Shown: positions 8,136 through 16,732 of the stretch, one piece after another
Layout: each line of letters begins with the position of its first letter
Numbering within the stretch: position 1 is the stretch's first letter
NCBI GenBank assembly: GCA_024275115.1
Contig: JAJRZT010000021.1
Coordinates: forward strand, 1 to 64,000
DNA: 64,000 bases
Origin: Gammaproteobacteria bacterium
GTDB taxonomy: Bacteria; Pseudomonadota; Gammaproteobacteria; UBA6429; Thiohalophilaceae
Reading direction: 5' to 3'
Made by a program: the position numbers and the translations under genes
The notes under the pieces: generated by a model
The model's input: only the letters and a program-made list of their open reading frames with translations
What the model was told of the DNA's origin: nothing
Databases searched by the model: none

Positions 8136-9560
8136 TTACAACACAATTCTTTTTCGCAATGCCTTCACGGCCTGCTTCACCTGAGCAGGCGCGGTACCAC
8201 CCAGATGGTCACGTGCTGCAACCGAACCTTCTACCGTTAGCACATCAAAAACATCGTCTTTTATTGCATCACTAAAGGATTGCAGTTCGGCCAGTTTTAA
8301 TTCGGATAAGTCCTTACTCTGCTCGACACCTAAACGTACCGCCTTGCCCACCACTTCGTGTGCATCTCTAAACGGCACACCATTTCGAACCAGATAATCG
8401 GCTAAATCGGTTGCGGTCGAAAAACCTTTGCTTGCCGCATCGTACATGGCTTGTTTGTTAACATTAATATGCGGCAACATATCGGCATAAATTTTTATAC
8501 TGCCTTTTAAATTATCAATGGTGTCAAACAAGGGTTCTTTGTCTTCCTGATTATCTTTATTGTAAGCAAGCGGCTGGCTCTTCATTAAAGTGAGCATATT
8601 CATTAAATGACCATAGATGCGTCCGGTCTTGCCGCGCACTAACTCAGGCACATCGGGGTTTTTCTTTTGCGGCATAATACTGGAACCGGTACAAAAGCTG
8701 TCTGACAACTCAATAAAGTTAACCAGCGACGAACTCCATAACACCAGCTCTTCGGCTATACGTGACATATGCATCATCATAATGGACGCGCAGGAAATAA
8801 ACTCGATAACAAAATCGCGGTCACTCACTGCATCGAGTGAATTTGCGGCAGGCTTATCGAAACCTAATTTTTCTGCGGTAAAATTTCTGTCGATAGGATA
8901 AGTTGTACCGGCAAGTGCTGCGGCACCCAATGGCATGATATTCACGCGCTTACGACAGTCGAGCAAGCGCTCCGCATCACGCATAAACATTTCGGCCCAG
9001 GCTAAAACATGGTGGCCAAATGTCACCGGTTGTGCAATTTGCAAATGGGTAAAGCCCGGCATAATGGTGTCGGCTTCGGCTTCGGCTTTATCGAGCATGC
9101 CGTTTAACAGGCGTGTTAATTCCGTGCTGATGATATCTATTTCTTCGCGCAGATATAAACGCACATCGGTGGCCACCTGATCATTTCGTGAGCGCCCGGT
9201 GTGTAATTTTTTACCCACGTCACCTATTTTGCTGGTCAACGCCGACTCGATGTTCATATGCACATCTTCCAGTGCAACCGACCAGGTAAAATTACCCGCC
9301 GCAATATCCGCTTCAACCACCTTTAAGCCATCAACGATTTGCTGACATTCGTTATCCGTTAACACACCCACATGCGCCAGCATTTGTGCATGCGCAATTG
9401 AGCCTTGAATATCCTGCCGATAAAGTCGCTGGTCAAAACCCACCGAAGCAGTAAAGGCTTCAACAAAAGCATCGGTTGGCTCGGTAAATCGACCGGCCCA
9501 GGGCTTTTCAGCGGTTGTTTGATTTGCTTGAACCTGTTTTGTGGGCGCTTTGTCGCTCAT
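8136..9560 (-). CDS. argH: Argininosuccinate lyase
   Basis: The 474-residue protein catalyses the last step of arginine synthesis, splitting argininosuccinate into arginine and fumarate. It belongs to the fumarase/aspartase superfamily; the signature [19 protein letters not shown] is intact. [13 protein letters not shown] and [12 protein letters not shown], which contribute to the shared active site of the tetramer, are also present. The conserved part begins at KPWAGRF, after about 19 extra residues. The gene is divergent from algZ, the arrangement known in Pseudomonas. Confidence 0.97.
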   Translation of the reverse strand: MSDKAPTKQVQANQTTAEKPWAGRFTEPTDAFVEAFTASVGFDQRLYRQDIQGSIAHAQMLAHVGVLTDNECQQIVDGLKVVEADIAAGNFTWSVALEDVHMNIESALTSKIGDVGKKLHTGRSRNDQVATDVRLYLREEIDIISTELTRLLNGMLDKAEAEADTIMPGFTHLQIAQPVTFGHHVLAWAEMFMRDAERLLDCRKRVNIMPLGAAALAGTTYPIDRNFTAEKLGFDKPAANSLDAVSDRDFVIEFISCASIMMMHMSRIAEELVLWSSSLVNFIELSDSFCTGSSIMPQKKNPDVPELVRGKTGRIYGHLMNMLTLMKSQPLAYNKDNQEDKEPLFDTIDNLKGSIKIYADMLPHINVNKQAMYDAASKGFSTATDLADYLVRNGVPFRDAHEVVGKAVRLGVEQSKDLSELKLAELQSFSDAIKDDVFDVLTVEGSVAARDHLGGTAPAQVKQAVKALRKRIVL

Positions 9561-9681
9561 GCTGCTTACCTTAATCTATATAGAGTGCGAAATTATATCA
9601 TGGAATATCCATCTTATTTAACCGCAATGGGCCTCTAAATGACAGCCCAAAACAAGACGAAACCGGTATTGTTTAGTACAC

Positions 9682-9698
9682 TTTAAACAATGTTTAAA
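9682..9698. promoter_or_regulatory. Palindrome spanning the algZ start codon
   Basis: TTTAAACA-A-TGTTTAAA is a perfect inverted repeat around the ATG at 9690. No clear Shine-Dalgarno sequence precedes this ATG. It could act as an operator or as an RNA hairpin that occludes the start, or be chance in AT-rich DNA. Confidence 0.3.
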
Positions 9699-10778
9699 TT
9701 TGCCCAACGACTCAAACGCCGCAATAACCAGTCGGTTTTTTTACCCGACCTTTGTACCATTCGCATGGTGTTTGTTGTAATTATTATTGCACAACTGTTT
9801 GCCTTTATTCTGGTGCTCAGTCCTAATCGTAGTTTAGCCGTTCACTGGATGCAGCTCAGCCTGGTATCGCTGTTTATTCAGTGGTGCGCTCTGACCAGCA
9901 GTGCGGTACTTTGTCTGCTGCGCAATTCACTGGGGCGGTTCACCGATGCTTTTGCCGGTTTTTTAAGTTATATGATTATTCTGATTATTATCTATGTCAT
10001 CAGTGAACTGACTTATTATGCTCTGGCGGTGCCCGCATGGGAATATATTAACCAGAGTCGTTTGAGCTTTTTAACGCATAACCTGCTTATTGGTGCACTC
10101 ATAAGTGGCCCGATATTGCGCTACTTTTATATACAGCACCAGTGGAAACTTAAAGTAACCGCCGAGTCTAAAGCGCGGTTTGCTTCTTTACAGGCGCGTA
10201 TCCACCCACACTTTTTATTTAATAGCCTCAATACCATTGCCAGCCTCACTCGCAGCAAGCCCGAACAGGCAGAAATTGCGGTTGAAAACTTATCGGATCT
10301 GTTTCGTATCAGTCTACGTGATAACGAAAAACCCCATACCATTAAAGAAGAATGTCATTTGTGCCAGCGCTATATTGATATAGAAACGTTGCGTTTAGGT
10401 GACAGGCTATCCATTGACTGGCAAATAGACAGCCTGCCCGATGATGCCCTGTTACCGCCACTTACATTACAACCACTACTGGAAAATGCCATTTACCACG
10501 GCATCGAACCGCTTGCCGATGGCGGCACGGTTGAAATAAAAGGTGCATTAACAAAAAACAAATTACTACAAAAACAAATATCCATTGTTATCAGCAACCC
10601 GCTACCCCCTCACCATAAACAAACGGGTAACCAGATGGCACTGGAAAATATTCAGCAACGTTTGCAAAGTTTTTACAATAATAAAGCACAGATTGAAATT
10701 GAAAATACTAACGACAACTTTACTATTACCTTAAAATTCCCGTATATTACACGCTATGAAGATCCTGATCGCAGATGA
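9690..10778 (+). CDS. algZ: AlgZ/FimS-type sensor histidine kinase (LytS family)
   Basis: A 362-residue inner-membrane kinase. Four or more hydrophobic segments fill residues 25-145. The His_kinase (LytS-like) domain follows, with the motif RIHPHFLFNSLN (residues 170-181; His174 the expected phosphorylation site). A shortened ATP-binding domain follows (LQPLLENAIYHGIEP). In Pseudomonas the orthologue partners AlgR in control of alginate, type IV pili and virulence. The end overlaps algR by 23 bp, so the two are translationally coupled. Its stimulus here is unknown. Confidence 0.9.
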   Translation: MFKFAQRLKRRNNQSVFLPDLCTIRMVFVVIIIAQLFAFILVLSPNRSLAVHWMQLSLVSLFIQWCALTSSAVLCLLRNSLGRFTDAFAGFLSYMIILIIIYVISELTYYALAVPAWEYINQSRLSFLTHNLLIGALISGPILRYFYIQHQWKLKVTAESKARFASLQARIHPHFLFNSLNTIASLTRSKPEQAEIAVENLSDLFRISLRDNEKPHTIKEECHLCQRYIDIETLRLGDRLSIDWQIDSLPDDALLPPLTLQPLLENAIYHGIEPLADGGTVEIKGALTKNKLLQKQISIVISNPLPPHHKQTGNQMALENIQQRLQSFYNNKAQIEIENTNDNFTITLKFPYITRYEDPDRR

Positions 10779-11508
10779 TGAACCGCTTGCACGCGAACGA
10801 CTAAAAAGTTTGTGTGAAGAACTGCACGATTATAATGTCGTTGCTGAAGCCAGGCACGGCAAGCAGGTATTAGATTTAATACCAGAACACCAGCCCGATA
10901 TTATCCTGCTCGACATACGCATGCCCGGCATGGATGGCCTGGAAGCGGCACAACATATCGCTAAACTCGAAACGCCGCCGGCTATTATTTTTACCACCGC
11001 CTATGAACAATATGCACTCGATGCATTCGACAACCACGCCGTTGGCTATTTACTTAAACCGATTAAAAAAGAAAAGTTAGTCGATAGTTTGCAAGCCGCT
11101 AGTAAGCTAAGCCGCGCACAACTGCAATCGATTCAAGATGAAAATAAAAACACGTCATGCCCTCATTACATTAGCGCACGAGTAAAAGGAAATATCCAGC
11201 TGATCCCTATCGATAGTATTCGTTATTTCCAGGCCGACCAAAAGTATGTGAGCGTTGGCTTTTTTGAAAACAACACCGCAAGTGAAGTGCTTATTGAAGA
11301 GTCATTAAAATCATTAGAACAAACACTCAGCACTGTTTTTATACGCGTACATCGTAATGCGCTGATTGCAGAATGCTATATTACTGGCTTGAATAAAGAT
11401 AAGGAAGGTGCGCACTGGTTATGCTTGCAGGATATGCAACATAAATTAGAAGTGAGTCGACGACATCTGTCTGATGTCAGAAAAATAATTAAAGATAAAG
11501 CGCTTTAA
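10756..11508 (+). CDS. algR: AlgR-type LytTR response regulator
   Basis: A 250-residue two-domain regulator. The receiver has Asp7-Asp8, phosphoacceptor Asp53 (ILLDIRMPG), Thr80 and Lys101. A LytTR DNA-binding domain occupies roughly residues 140-245 (YISARVKGN, FIRVHRNALIA). It is the partner of the overlapping algZ kinase. LytTR regulators bind direct repeats upstream of target promoters. The usual Pseudomonas neighbour hemC is separated from it here by four inserted genes. Confidence 0.93.
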   Translation: MKILIADDEPLARERLKSLCEELHDYNVVAEARHGKQVLDLIPEHQPDIILLDIRMPGMDGLEAAQHIAKLETPPAIIFTTAYEQYALDAFDNHAVGYLLKPIKKEKLVDSLQAASKLSRAQLQSIQDENKNTSCPHYISARVKGNIQLIPIDSIRYFQADQKYVSVGFFENNTASEVLIEESLKSLEQTLSTVFIRVHRNALIAECYITGLNKDKEGAHWLCLQDMQHKLEVSRRHLSDVRKIIKDKAL

Positions 11509-11521
11509 TGAATGCTTAAAG

Positions 11522-12253
11522 TTAAGGAATAGCCACACCGACTTCAAGTGCCTCGAACCAGTCTATAAATCGTGCTACGTTTTCGCCTTTAAAAATTCGG
11601 CCATGTTGTGGCGCCATATATTCGATGTCTAAAGTACGTACACGCTTTACCCAGTCGTTCTTTGCCCGGTTAGACGGCATCCAGCGTTTGTGAAACATTT
11701 CCATTTTAGGTATGTGTTCATCAAAATCTTCTACAAAAAGCGGGGCTTCGCTGGCTTCCAGTGCCGCACCCACATCACCGCTCATTAATATTTTTGCTTT
11801 AGGGTCGTAAACGTGGAAGTTGCCGGACGAGTGTAAATAGTGTGCAGGAATAAACCGTACATCAACCTCACCCAAGTTTAGCTCATTGCCTTCATCAGGA
11901 ATGCCAACATATTCAATATTGTTCATTCCAAAGTGGCGAAGAAAACCTTCCCATAACCAGGGCGAGTGCAGCTTTGCATGAGGCAATGCCTGATCCCATA
12001 AACCAAGCGAGGAAATAATATCCGGATCCTGATGAGAGGCAAAAATGTCGGTGATCTCATCGACCTTTGCATGGTGCAAAATGGCACCCAGCATTGGCGC
12101 AAAAACTTCAATACCACCGGGATCCATCAGCAAAGCCCGATTACCGGCAACAATCATATACTGATTGGTGTCAATAATACTTTCTGGCTTTTCCGGGTCA
12201 CGACCAAACATGATCCACTGGTGGCCTTTGTCATAAATTGTTGTTGCTTTCAT
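11522..12253 (-). CDS. ODP-type diiron metallo-beta-lactamase-fold protein, probable oxygen sensor
   Basis: A 243-residue metallo-beta-lactamase-fold protein without signal peptide. The metal ligands follow the flavodiiron/ODP pattern rather than the zinc hydrolase HxHxDH: His74-x-Asp76-x-Asp78 (SHQDPDI), His138 (PAHYLH), Asp160 (MSGDVG) and His217 (APQHG). There is no flavodoxin domain. In Treponema denticola a stand-alone ODP protein is a diiron oxygen sensor linked to chemotaxis. Here the gene directly upstream on the same strand (31-bp gap) encodes a chemoreceptor-tip-like protein, which fits that role. A hydrolase function is less likely but not excluded. Confidence 0.75.
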   Translation of the reverse strand: MKATTIYDKGHQWIMFGRDPEKPESIIDTNQYMIVAGNRALLMDPGGIEVFAPMLGAILHHAKVDEITDIFASHQDPDIISSLGLWDQALPHAKLHSPWLWEGFLRHFGMNNIEYVGIPDEGNELNLGEVDVRFIPAHYLHSSGNFHVYDPKAKILMSGDVGAALEASEAPLFVEDFDEHIPKMEMFHKRWMPSNRAKNDWVKRVRTLDIEYMAPQHGRIFKGENVARFIDWFEALEVGVAIP

Positions 12254-12284
12254 TATTGTTTCCTAATGATAAAATCAAATGCCC

Positions 12285-12905
12285 TTATCTCTGAGCATTT
12301 ACATTATTTAAATGCCGATAACTGTTTAATAATCGCTGCTTAATATAACGGGCTGCTTTATCCAGGTCATTGGAAACAACCGTCAGTTTGTCTCGATATT
12401 CCTGACCACTTGAAGTAACAATCCGAGAAACAGAAGCAACTGCTCGGGCAGTTAACATGCATTGATCCATTGTCTCCAGCAGCAAAGTCAGATTATTCAT
12501 GCTTTTTTTGAATTCAGATATCGAAGCCCGCATGCTCTGTTCAACTTTATTGACCGCAGGCAAGATGGTCTTGATGTACTTCGCATCCACATTTTTTTTT
12601 ATAACCGAGTTAAACCGTTGATAAGCATCAATACTGCGTTGCTCATGAACCGCTATTTTTGATAAGCGCAAGGCTTCACTGCTTATATCATCCACGCCAC
12701 GAATAGCCTGTTGTGAAATCTCGTCTATCGACTCAGTAATTGGGCGAAATCCCAGTCCCTTATCGCCTGCCTGAGCAGAAATCACTTTGGCATTCTTGCC
12801 CGCCAGCGACACACTCCAGACAACACCCATTACAGAATGTAATTCTGCTGCTATGCTCGCCAGTGCAACAAGCTTGTCTTCAACCGGTTCGGTCGGTGCC
12901 CCCAT
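12285..12905 (-). CDS. Small soluble chemoreceptor-like protein
   Basis: A 206-residue helical protein with no membrane segment or signal peptide. The stretch NAKVISAQAGDKGLGFRP (about residues 37-54) mirrors the chemoreceptor tip consensus NAAIEAARAGExGRGFAVV and is followed by helices rich in Ile, Ser and Gln. The rest is coiled-coil-like. It is far shorter than normal receptors and the tip is degenerate, so binding to CheA/CheW is uncertain. It lies 31 bp upstream of the ODP-type gene in an apparent two-gene operon, so it may be its signalling partner. ATG 12905 is chosen over an adjacent TTG. Confidence 0.55.
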   Translation of the reverse strand: MGAPTEPVEDKLVALASIAAELHSVMGVVWSVSLAGKNAKVISAQAGDKGLGFRPITESIDEISQQAIRGVDDISSEALRLSKIAVHEQRSIDAYQRFNSVIKKNVDAKYIKTILPAVNKVEQSMRASISEFKKSMNNLTLLLETMDQCMLTARAVASVSRIVTSSGQEYRDKLTVVSNDLDKAARYIKQRLLNSYRHLNNVNAQR

Positions 12906-12999
12906 CAAAACACTCCATCAATATTACTAACTCATTCTTTATACTGGCTATATCGGCCGTTATTACAATAACATTAGTAAGAAAGGGGATAAAAGTGGG

Positions 13000-13018
13000 A
13001 AAATACGTTCCGTATTTT
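13000..13018. promoter_or_regulatory. Palindrome upstream of rlmG
   Basis: AAAATACG-TTC-CGTATTTT is a perfect 8-bp inverted repeat with a 3-nt centre, 28 bp before the chosen rlmG start and in the divergent region to the chemoreceptor-like gene. It could be an operator for either gene. Confidence 0.35.
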
Positions 13019-13045
13019 CGTACTCATTATGTCAAATTTGATAAC

Positions 13046-14206
13046 ATGCACACCATGAACCCATTTAAAGTGCCACAAGGCAACTTCAGCCTTGCCCGTT
13101 ACCCGCAAACGAAAAAAGAAACCTTACGTGCCTGGGATGCCGCAGATGAATATTTATTGCAACATCTCGATAAACCGGATAACACACCCGACCATACACC
13201 ACGTATTCTGATTATAAATGACAGTTTTGGTGCACTGGCGACTGCCTTACATACCTTTAAACCAACTGTACAGCTTGACTCGTATTTAGCAGAGCAAGGC
13301 TTAGCCAATAACTTTCATACCAATAAGGTGGACATGAATGCTGTTACTTTACTCAACAGTATGGAGCCACTCGAAGGACACTATGATTTAGTCCTTATTA
13401 AAGTACCCAAAAGTCATGCTTATTTAGAAGATATTCTTTACAAAATACAACCGCATATCAACCCGCAAAGTAAAATTATTGCGGCGGCCATGGCCAAAAA
13501 CATTCACTCATCCACGCTTAAGTTGTTTGAAAAAATAATAGGGGAAACAACAACGTCCTTAGCAAAGAAAAAGGCACGCTTAGTTTTTTCTTCTTTTACA
13601 ACGAATAAAATAACGGAATCGCCCTACCCTAAGCAGTACGAACTTGAAATAGAAGACAACACGCTCACCATCACTAACCATGCCAATGTTTTTTCGCGTG
13701 AAAAACTGGATATAGGCAGCCGCTTTTTTCTCGAAAATATGCCACAGCCCCGGCCTTATAAAACCATTGTTGATTTAGGCTGTGGTAATGGTCTTTTAGG
13801 GTTGGTTGCCGCACAGCAAAATCCTGATGCACATATTATTTTTACCGATGAATCTTATATGGCCGTCGCATCGGCTAAAACCAATTTTCAAAATGCCTTT
13901 GGCTCATCACGTGCAGCAACATTTTTAGTAACGGATGGTATGGCCGGTGTTGAAAAACAAAGCGTGGATTTAATTTTATGCAACCCACCGTTTCACCAAA
14001 ACCATGTAGTGGGTGACCATCTTGCCTGGCAAATGTTTAATGAAGCCTGGGCAGCTTTAGAGCCGGATGGGGAATTCTGGATTGTGGGGAATCATCATTT
14101 AGCTTATCACGCCAAGCTGAAGAAAATATTTGGTGGCTATACGGTTGCTGCAAGCAATAAAAAATTTGCCGTTATGTTTAGCCGTAAACCGGCAACAAAG
14201 AATTAA
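13046..14206 (+). CDS. rlmG: 23S rRNA (guanine-1835-N2) methyltransferase
   Basis: The 386-residue product resembles E. coli RlmG along its length: an N-terminal inactive methyltransferase-like domain (LRAWDAADEYLLQHL, LVLIKVPKS), NHANVFSREKLDIGSRFF, then the catalytic domain with the SAM motif VDLGCGNGLLGL and the catalytic NPPFHQ. It methylates G1835 of 23S rRNA. The frame is open upstream to 12740, but that part overlaps the opposite gene and is not conserved. ATG 13046 or 13055 gives the family length; a GTG at 12995 preceded by AAAGGGGA is an alternative. It ends in a 4-bp convergent overlap with the thioredoxin gene. Confidence 0.9.
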   Translation: MHTMNPFKVPQGNFSLARYPQTKKETLRAWDAADEYLLQHLDKPDNTPDHTPRILIINDSFGALATALHTFKPTVQLDSYLAEQGLANNFHTNKVDMNAVTLLNSMEPLEGHYDLVLIKVPKSHAYLEDILYKIQPHINPQSKIIAAAMAKNIHSSTLKLFEKIIGETTTSLAKKKARLVFSSFTTNKITESPYPKQYELEIEDNTLTITNHANVFSREKLDIGSRFFLENMPQPRPYKTIVDLGCGNGLLGLVAAQQNPDAHIIFTDESYMAVASAKTNFQNAFGSSRAATFLVTDGMAGVEKQSVDLILCNPPFHQNHVVGDHLAWQMFNEAWAALEPDGEFWIVGNHHLAYHAKLKKIFGGYTVAASNKKFAVMFSRKPATKN

Positions 14207-14778
14207 GGGCTTAATTTAGTAACAGCTGCCCGGTTGATACGACGGTATGCCAACTCAATGGCATCATCGAGCTCGCCACCATAATAATGTTCGTTAGTTA
14301 CCCCTAAAATACGATGGTGTGGCCTGCCCTTTGAATCAAATATAACTACCGTCGGGGTTAAGTAGGCGCTGTGAATTGTTGATAACTCGTCACTGGGTAC
14401 TTGTTTGCCATCAAAATTTCGAACATCTTCGAAGCTGTCTATTTTTACTTCCCGGATAATGGCTTTGTTTTTGTAGTCACCACTTCGAAGCATGGGCTTT
14501 AAAAACTGCTCACGAATAATACTGCAATAAGCACAGCCTTCCTGTGAAAACATCACAACAATCGGCACGCCTTTTTGTTTGGCCAGTTGTGCGTCCTGAT
14601 ATAAATCTGTACTGAGTTTAACTTCTACCGATTTTACTTCCACCAGTTTAACTTTAAGTGGCTTAACAGCCACCGAGCCCAGTTTCACGGGTTTTTCAGC
14701 CCCTGCCTGCGTTGCTCCCAGCCAAACAGTCACAACCAACGCAACGACCAAACCCTGCTTTAAATTTTTATTTAACAT
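14203..14778 (-). CDS. Periplasmic thioredoxin-fold protein (SoxW-like)
   Basis: A 191-residue secreted protein. Starting at ATG 14778 gives a clear signal peptide (MLNKNLKQGLVVALVV, cleavage near AGA-E). A Val/Lys-rich spacer follows (repeats of VKL and VEVK), then a thioredoxin fold with the redox motif GCAYC and the cis-proline segment LTPTVVIFD. It probably reduces or isomerises periplasmic disulfides or keeps a Sox-type or cytochrome partner reduced; the exact partner is unknown. An upstream GTG at 14817 would put 13 polar residues before the signal and is less likely. It is convergent with rlmG. Confidence 0.75.
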   Translation of the reverse strand: MLNKNLKQGLVVALVVTVWLGATQAGAEKPVKLGSVAVKPLKVKLVEVKSVEVKLSTDLYQDAQLAKQKGVPIVVMFSQEGCAYCSIIREQFLKPMLRSGDYKNKAIIREVKIDSFEDVRNFDGKQVPSDELSTIHSAYLTPTVVIFDSKGRPHHRILGVTNEHYYGGELDDAIELAYRRINRAAVTKLSP

Positions 14779-14961
14779 ATCCACAAACCTGTATTTATTT
14801 CTAAATTCAAATGCCACTGAATATTTTCCTCAAAACAGAGCTTCAAAAGTCGCAATTATCGTGCTGAATCCATACAATACGAATACTTTGTTTTAGTGTA
14901 CAAATACTCGGCTCAGTTCCATCAAGCCAGATAAAACCTTAATATAGATAAAGACCTCTCA

Positions 14962-15894
14962 ATGACTAATATTATACGTATCGCCACCCGCAAAAGCCAA
15001 CTTGCTCTCTGGCAAGCCAATTATGTATCGGCGCAGCTACAAAAGCACCATACCGGCTTAAGTGTCGAGCTGGTTACCATGAGCACCCAGGGCGACAAAA
15101 TACTCGACACACCTTTGGCTAAAGTTGGCGGAAAAGGCTTATTTGTCAAAGAGTTAGAGACAGCGCTTTTGGATGACCGTGCCGATATTGCGGTACATTC
15201 GATGAAAGACGTACCGGTTGAATTGCCCGATGGCCTGCATCTGGCAACCATCTGCCCACGCGAAGATCCGCGCGATGCCTTTGTGTCCAACACATTCAAA
15301 AACCTTGAGGCACTGCCCCAGGGCGCTACCGTGGGTACGTCCAGTTTGCGCCGTCAGTGCCAGCTAAGCGCTCTGCGACCTGACATAAAAATCAAAGACT
15401 TACGTGGGAATGTGAATACTCGCTTACGTAAACTCGATGACGGCGAGTACGATGCCATTATTCTTGCCAGCGCCGGCCTTATTCGCCTCGAAATGGCCGA
15501 GCGCATCAGTGAGTATATTGAGCCCCATATCAGTTTACCGGCCATTGGCCAGGGAGCGGTGGGGATTGAATGCCGAGAAAACGATGATCGTGTGCATCAA
15601 CTTCTTAAACCGCTACACGACCAAAAAACAGCCATTCGTGTAGTTGCCGAGCGCGCCATGAACACCACCCTGAACGGGGGTTGTCAGGTACCCATTGCCG
15701 GTTTTGCCGAGCTTAATAAAGATACCTTATTTATGCGTGGCCTGGTTGGAGAACCGGATGGTTCCAATATTATAAGATCGGATATTGCCGGCAAACCTGA
15801 AGATGCCGAAGAACTCGGCATTGTACTGGCCGAAGATTTGCTTGCTCGCGGTGCCGGTGAAATACTGCAACGGCTCTACGATAACACCGATTAA
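14962..15894 (+). CDS. hemC: Hydroxymethylbilane synthase (porphobilinogen deaminase)
   Basis: A 310-residue enzyme that polymerises four porphobilinogens into hydroxymethylbilane in haem synthesis. Conserved segments are [36 protein letters not shown] and GTSSLRRQ. The dipyrromethane cofactor cysteine is Cys241 in [10 protein letters not shown]. It is the first gene of a four-gene operon hemC-hemD-hemX-hemY; hemD starts 30 bp downstream. Confidence 0.97.
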   Translation: MTNIIRIATRKSQLALWQANYVSAQLQKHHTGLSVELVTMSTQGDKILDTPLAKVGGKGLFVKELETALLDDRADIAVHSMKDVPVELPDGLHLATICPREDPRDAFVSNTFKNLEALPQGATVGTSSLRRQCQLSALRPDIKIKDLRGNVNTRLRKLDDGEYDAIILASAGLIRLEMAERISEYIEPHISLPAIGQGAVGIECRENDDRVHQLLKPLHDQKTAIRVVAERAMNTTLNGGCQVPIAGFAELNKDTLFMRGLVGEPDGSNIIRSDIAGKPEDAEELGIVLAEDLLARGAGEILQRLYDNTD

Positions 15895-15924
15895 TTAAAA
15901 CCACAGGCCAATGCAATCTTAGCC

Positions 15925-16719
15925 ATGAGCCAAAATCTGCCATTAACAAATAAACATATTATGGTGACCCGCCCGGCACATCAGGCCAGTGCGTTAATCC
16001 ACTTACTCGAGCAAACCGGTGCCCGGGTTTATTGCCAACCCTTAATTGAAATCAGTGCGATTGATAAGCCCGCTGCTGCCATTGAACAGGTTAAAAAACT
16101 CAGCAACACCAATATTGCAATTTTTATCAGCCAGAATGCAGTCACACACGGCGTACGGTTGATCCAGCAATATGGCGCGTTACCCGAACAACTTAAACTA
16201 GCCACCGTCGGTTTAGGCAGCGCTACTCTGTTAGAAACTCTGGCGAGCCGCCCCGTTGACATCATCCCGCAAAATGCCTATCACAGCGAAGGCTTGCTGG
16301 CTCACCCGGCACTGCAAAATGTGGATGGACAAACGATAACCATATTCCGTGGTATTGGCGGTCGAAATTTACTCGCCGAGACCCTACGTGAACGCGGTGC
16401 AAAGGTTGATTATGCCGAAGTTTACCAACGCCGCTGCCCGCAAATAAACCTTCAACAACTTGCGAAGATGTGGCAACAACAACCCATCGATGCTATTTGT
16501 ATTACCAGTGCTGAAGGGCTGGATAATTTAGTCGCAAATATTTCAAAAAAAACTGCACCAGAACAATTACGTGCCGCTATACTTAATTGCAGGCTTGTTA
16601 TTGTTAATCAACGTATTGAATCACAGCTGCAACAACACGGCTTTACTCAAACGCCGATTATAACTGACAATGTCAGTGACAAAGCCATTGTTGATGCTAT
16701 TATAAAAAACTTTATGTAA
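15925..16719 (+). CDS. hemD: Uroporphyrinogen-III synthase
   Basis: A 264-residue two-lobed enzyme that cyclises hydroxymethylbilane with inversion of ring D. Family sequence conservation is low, but IMVTRPAHQASALIHLLEQ at the start, the central YHSEGLL and IFRGIGGRNLLAETLRERGA segments and the late ICITSAEGLDNL are typical. It lies between hemC and hemX in the same operon, which supports the call. Confidence 0.93.
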   Translation: MSQNLPLTNKHIMVTRPAHQASALIHLLEQTGARVYCQPLIEISAIDKPAAAIEQVKKLSNTNIAIFISQNAVTHGVRLIQQYGALPEQLKLATVGLGSATLLETLASRPVDIIPQNAYHSEGLLAHPALQNVDGQTITIFRGIGGRNLLAETLRERGAKVDYAEVYQRRCPQINLQQLAKMWQQQPIDAICITSAEGLDNLVANISKKTAPEQLRAAILNCRLVIVNQRIESQLQQHGFTQTPIITDNVSDKAIVDAIIKNFM

Positions 16720-16732
16720 CAGGACACGACTG

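Noticed and set aside
7995-8240. 81-codon + strand frame before and inside the argH end
   Set aside because: Half of it is antisense to argH and the composition is not protein-like.
12740-13045. Upstream extension of the rlmG frame
   Set aside because: It overlaps the opposite chemoreceptor-like gene and is not RlmG-like; the family length starts at 13046 or 13055.
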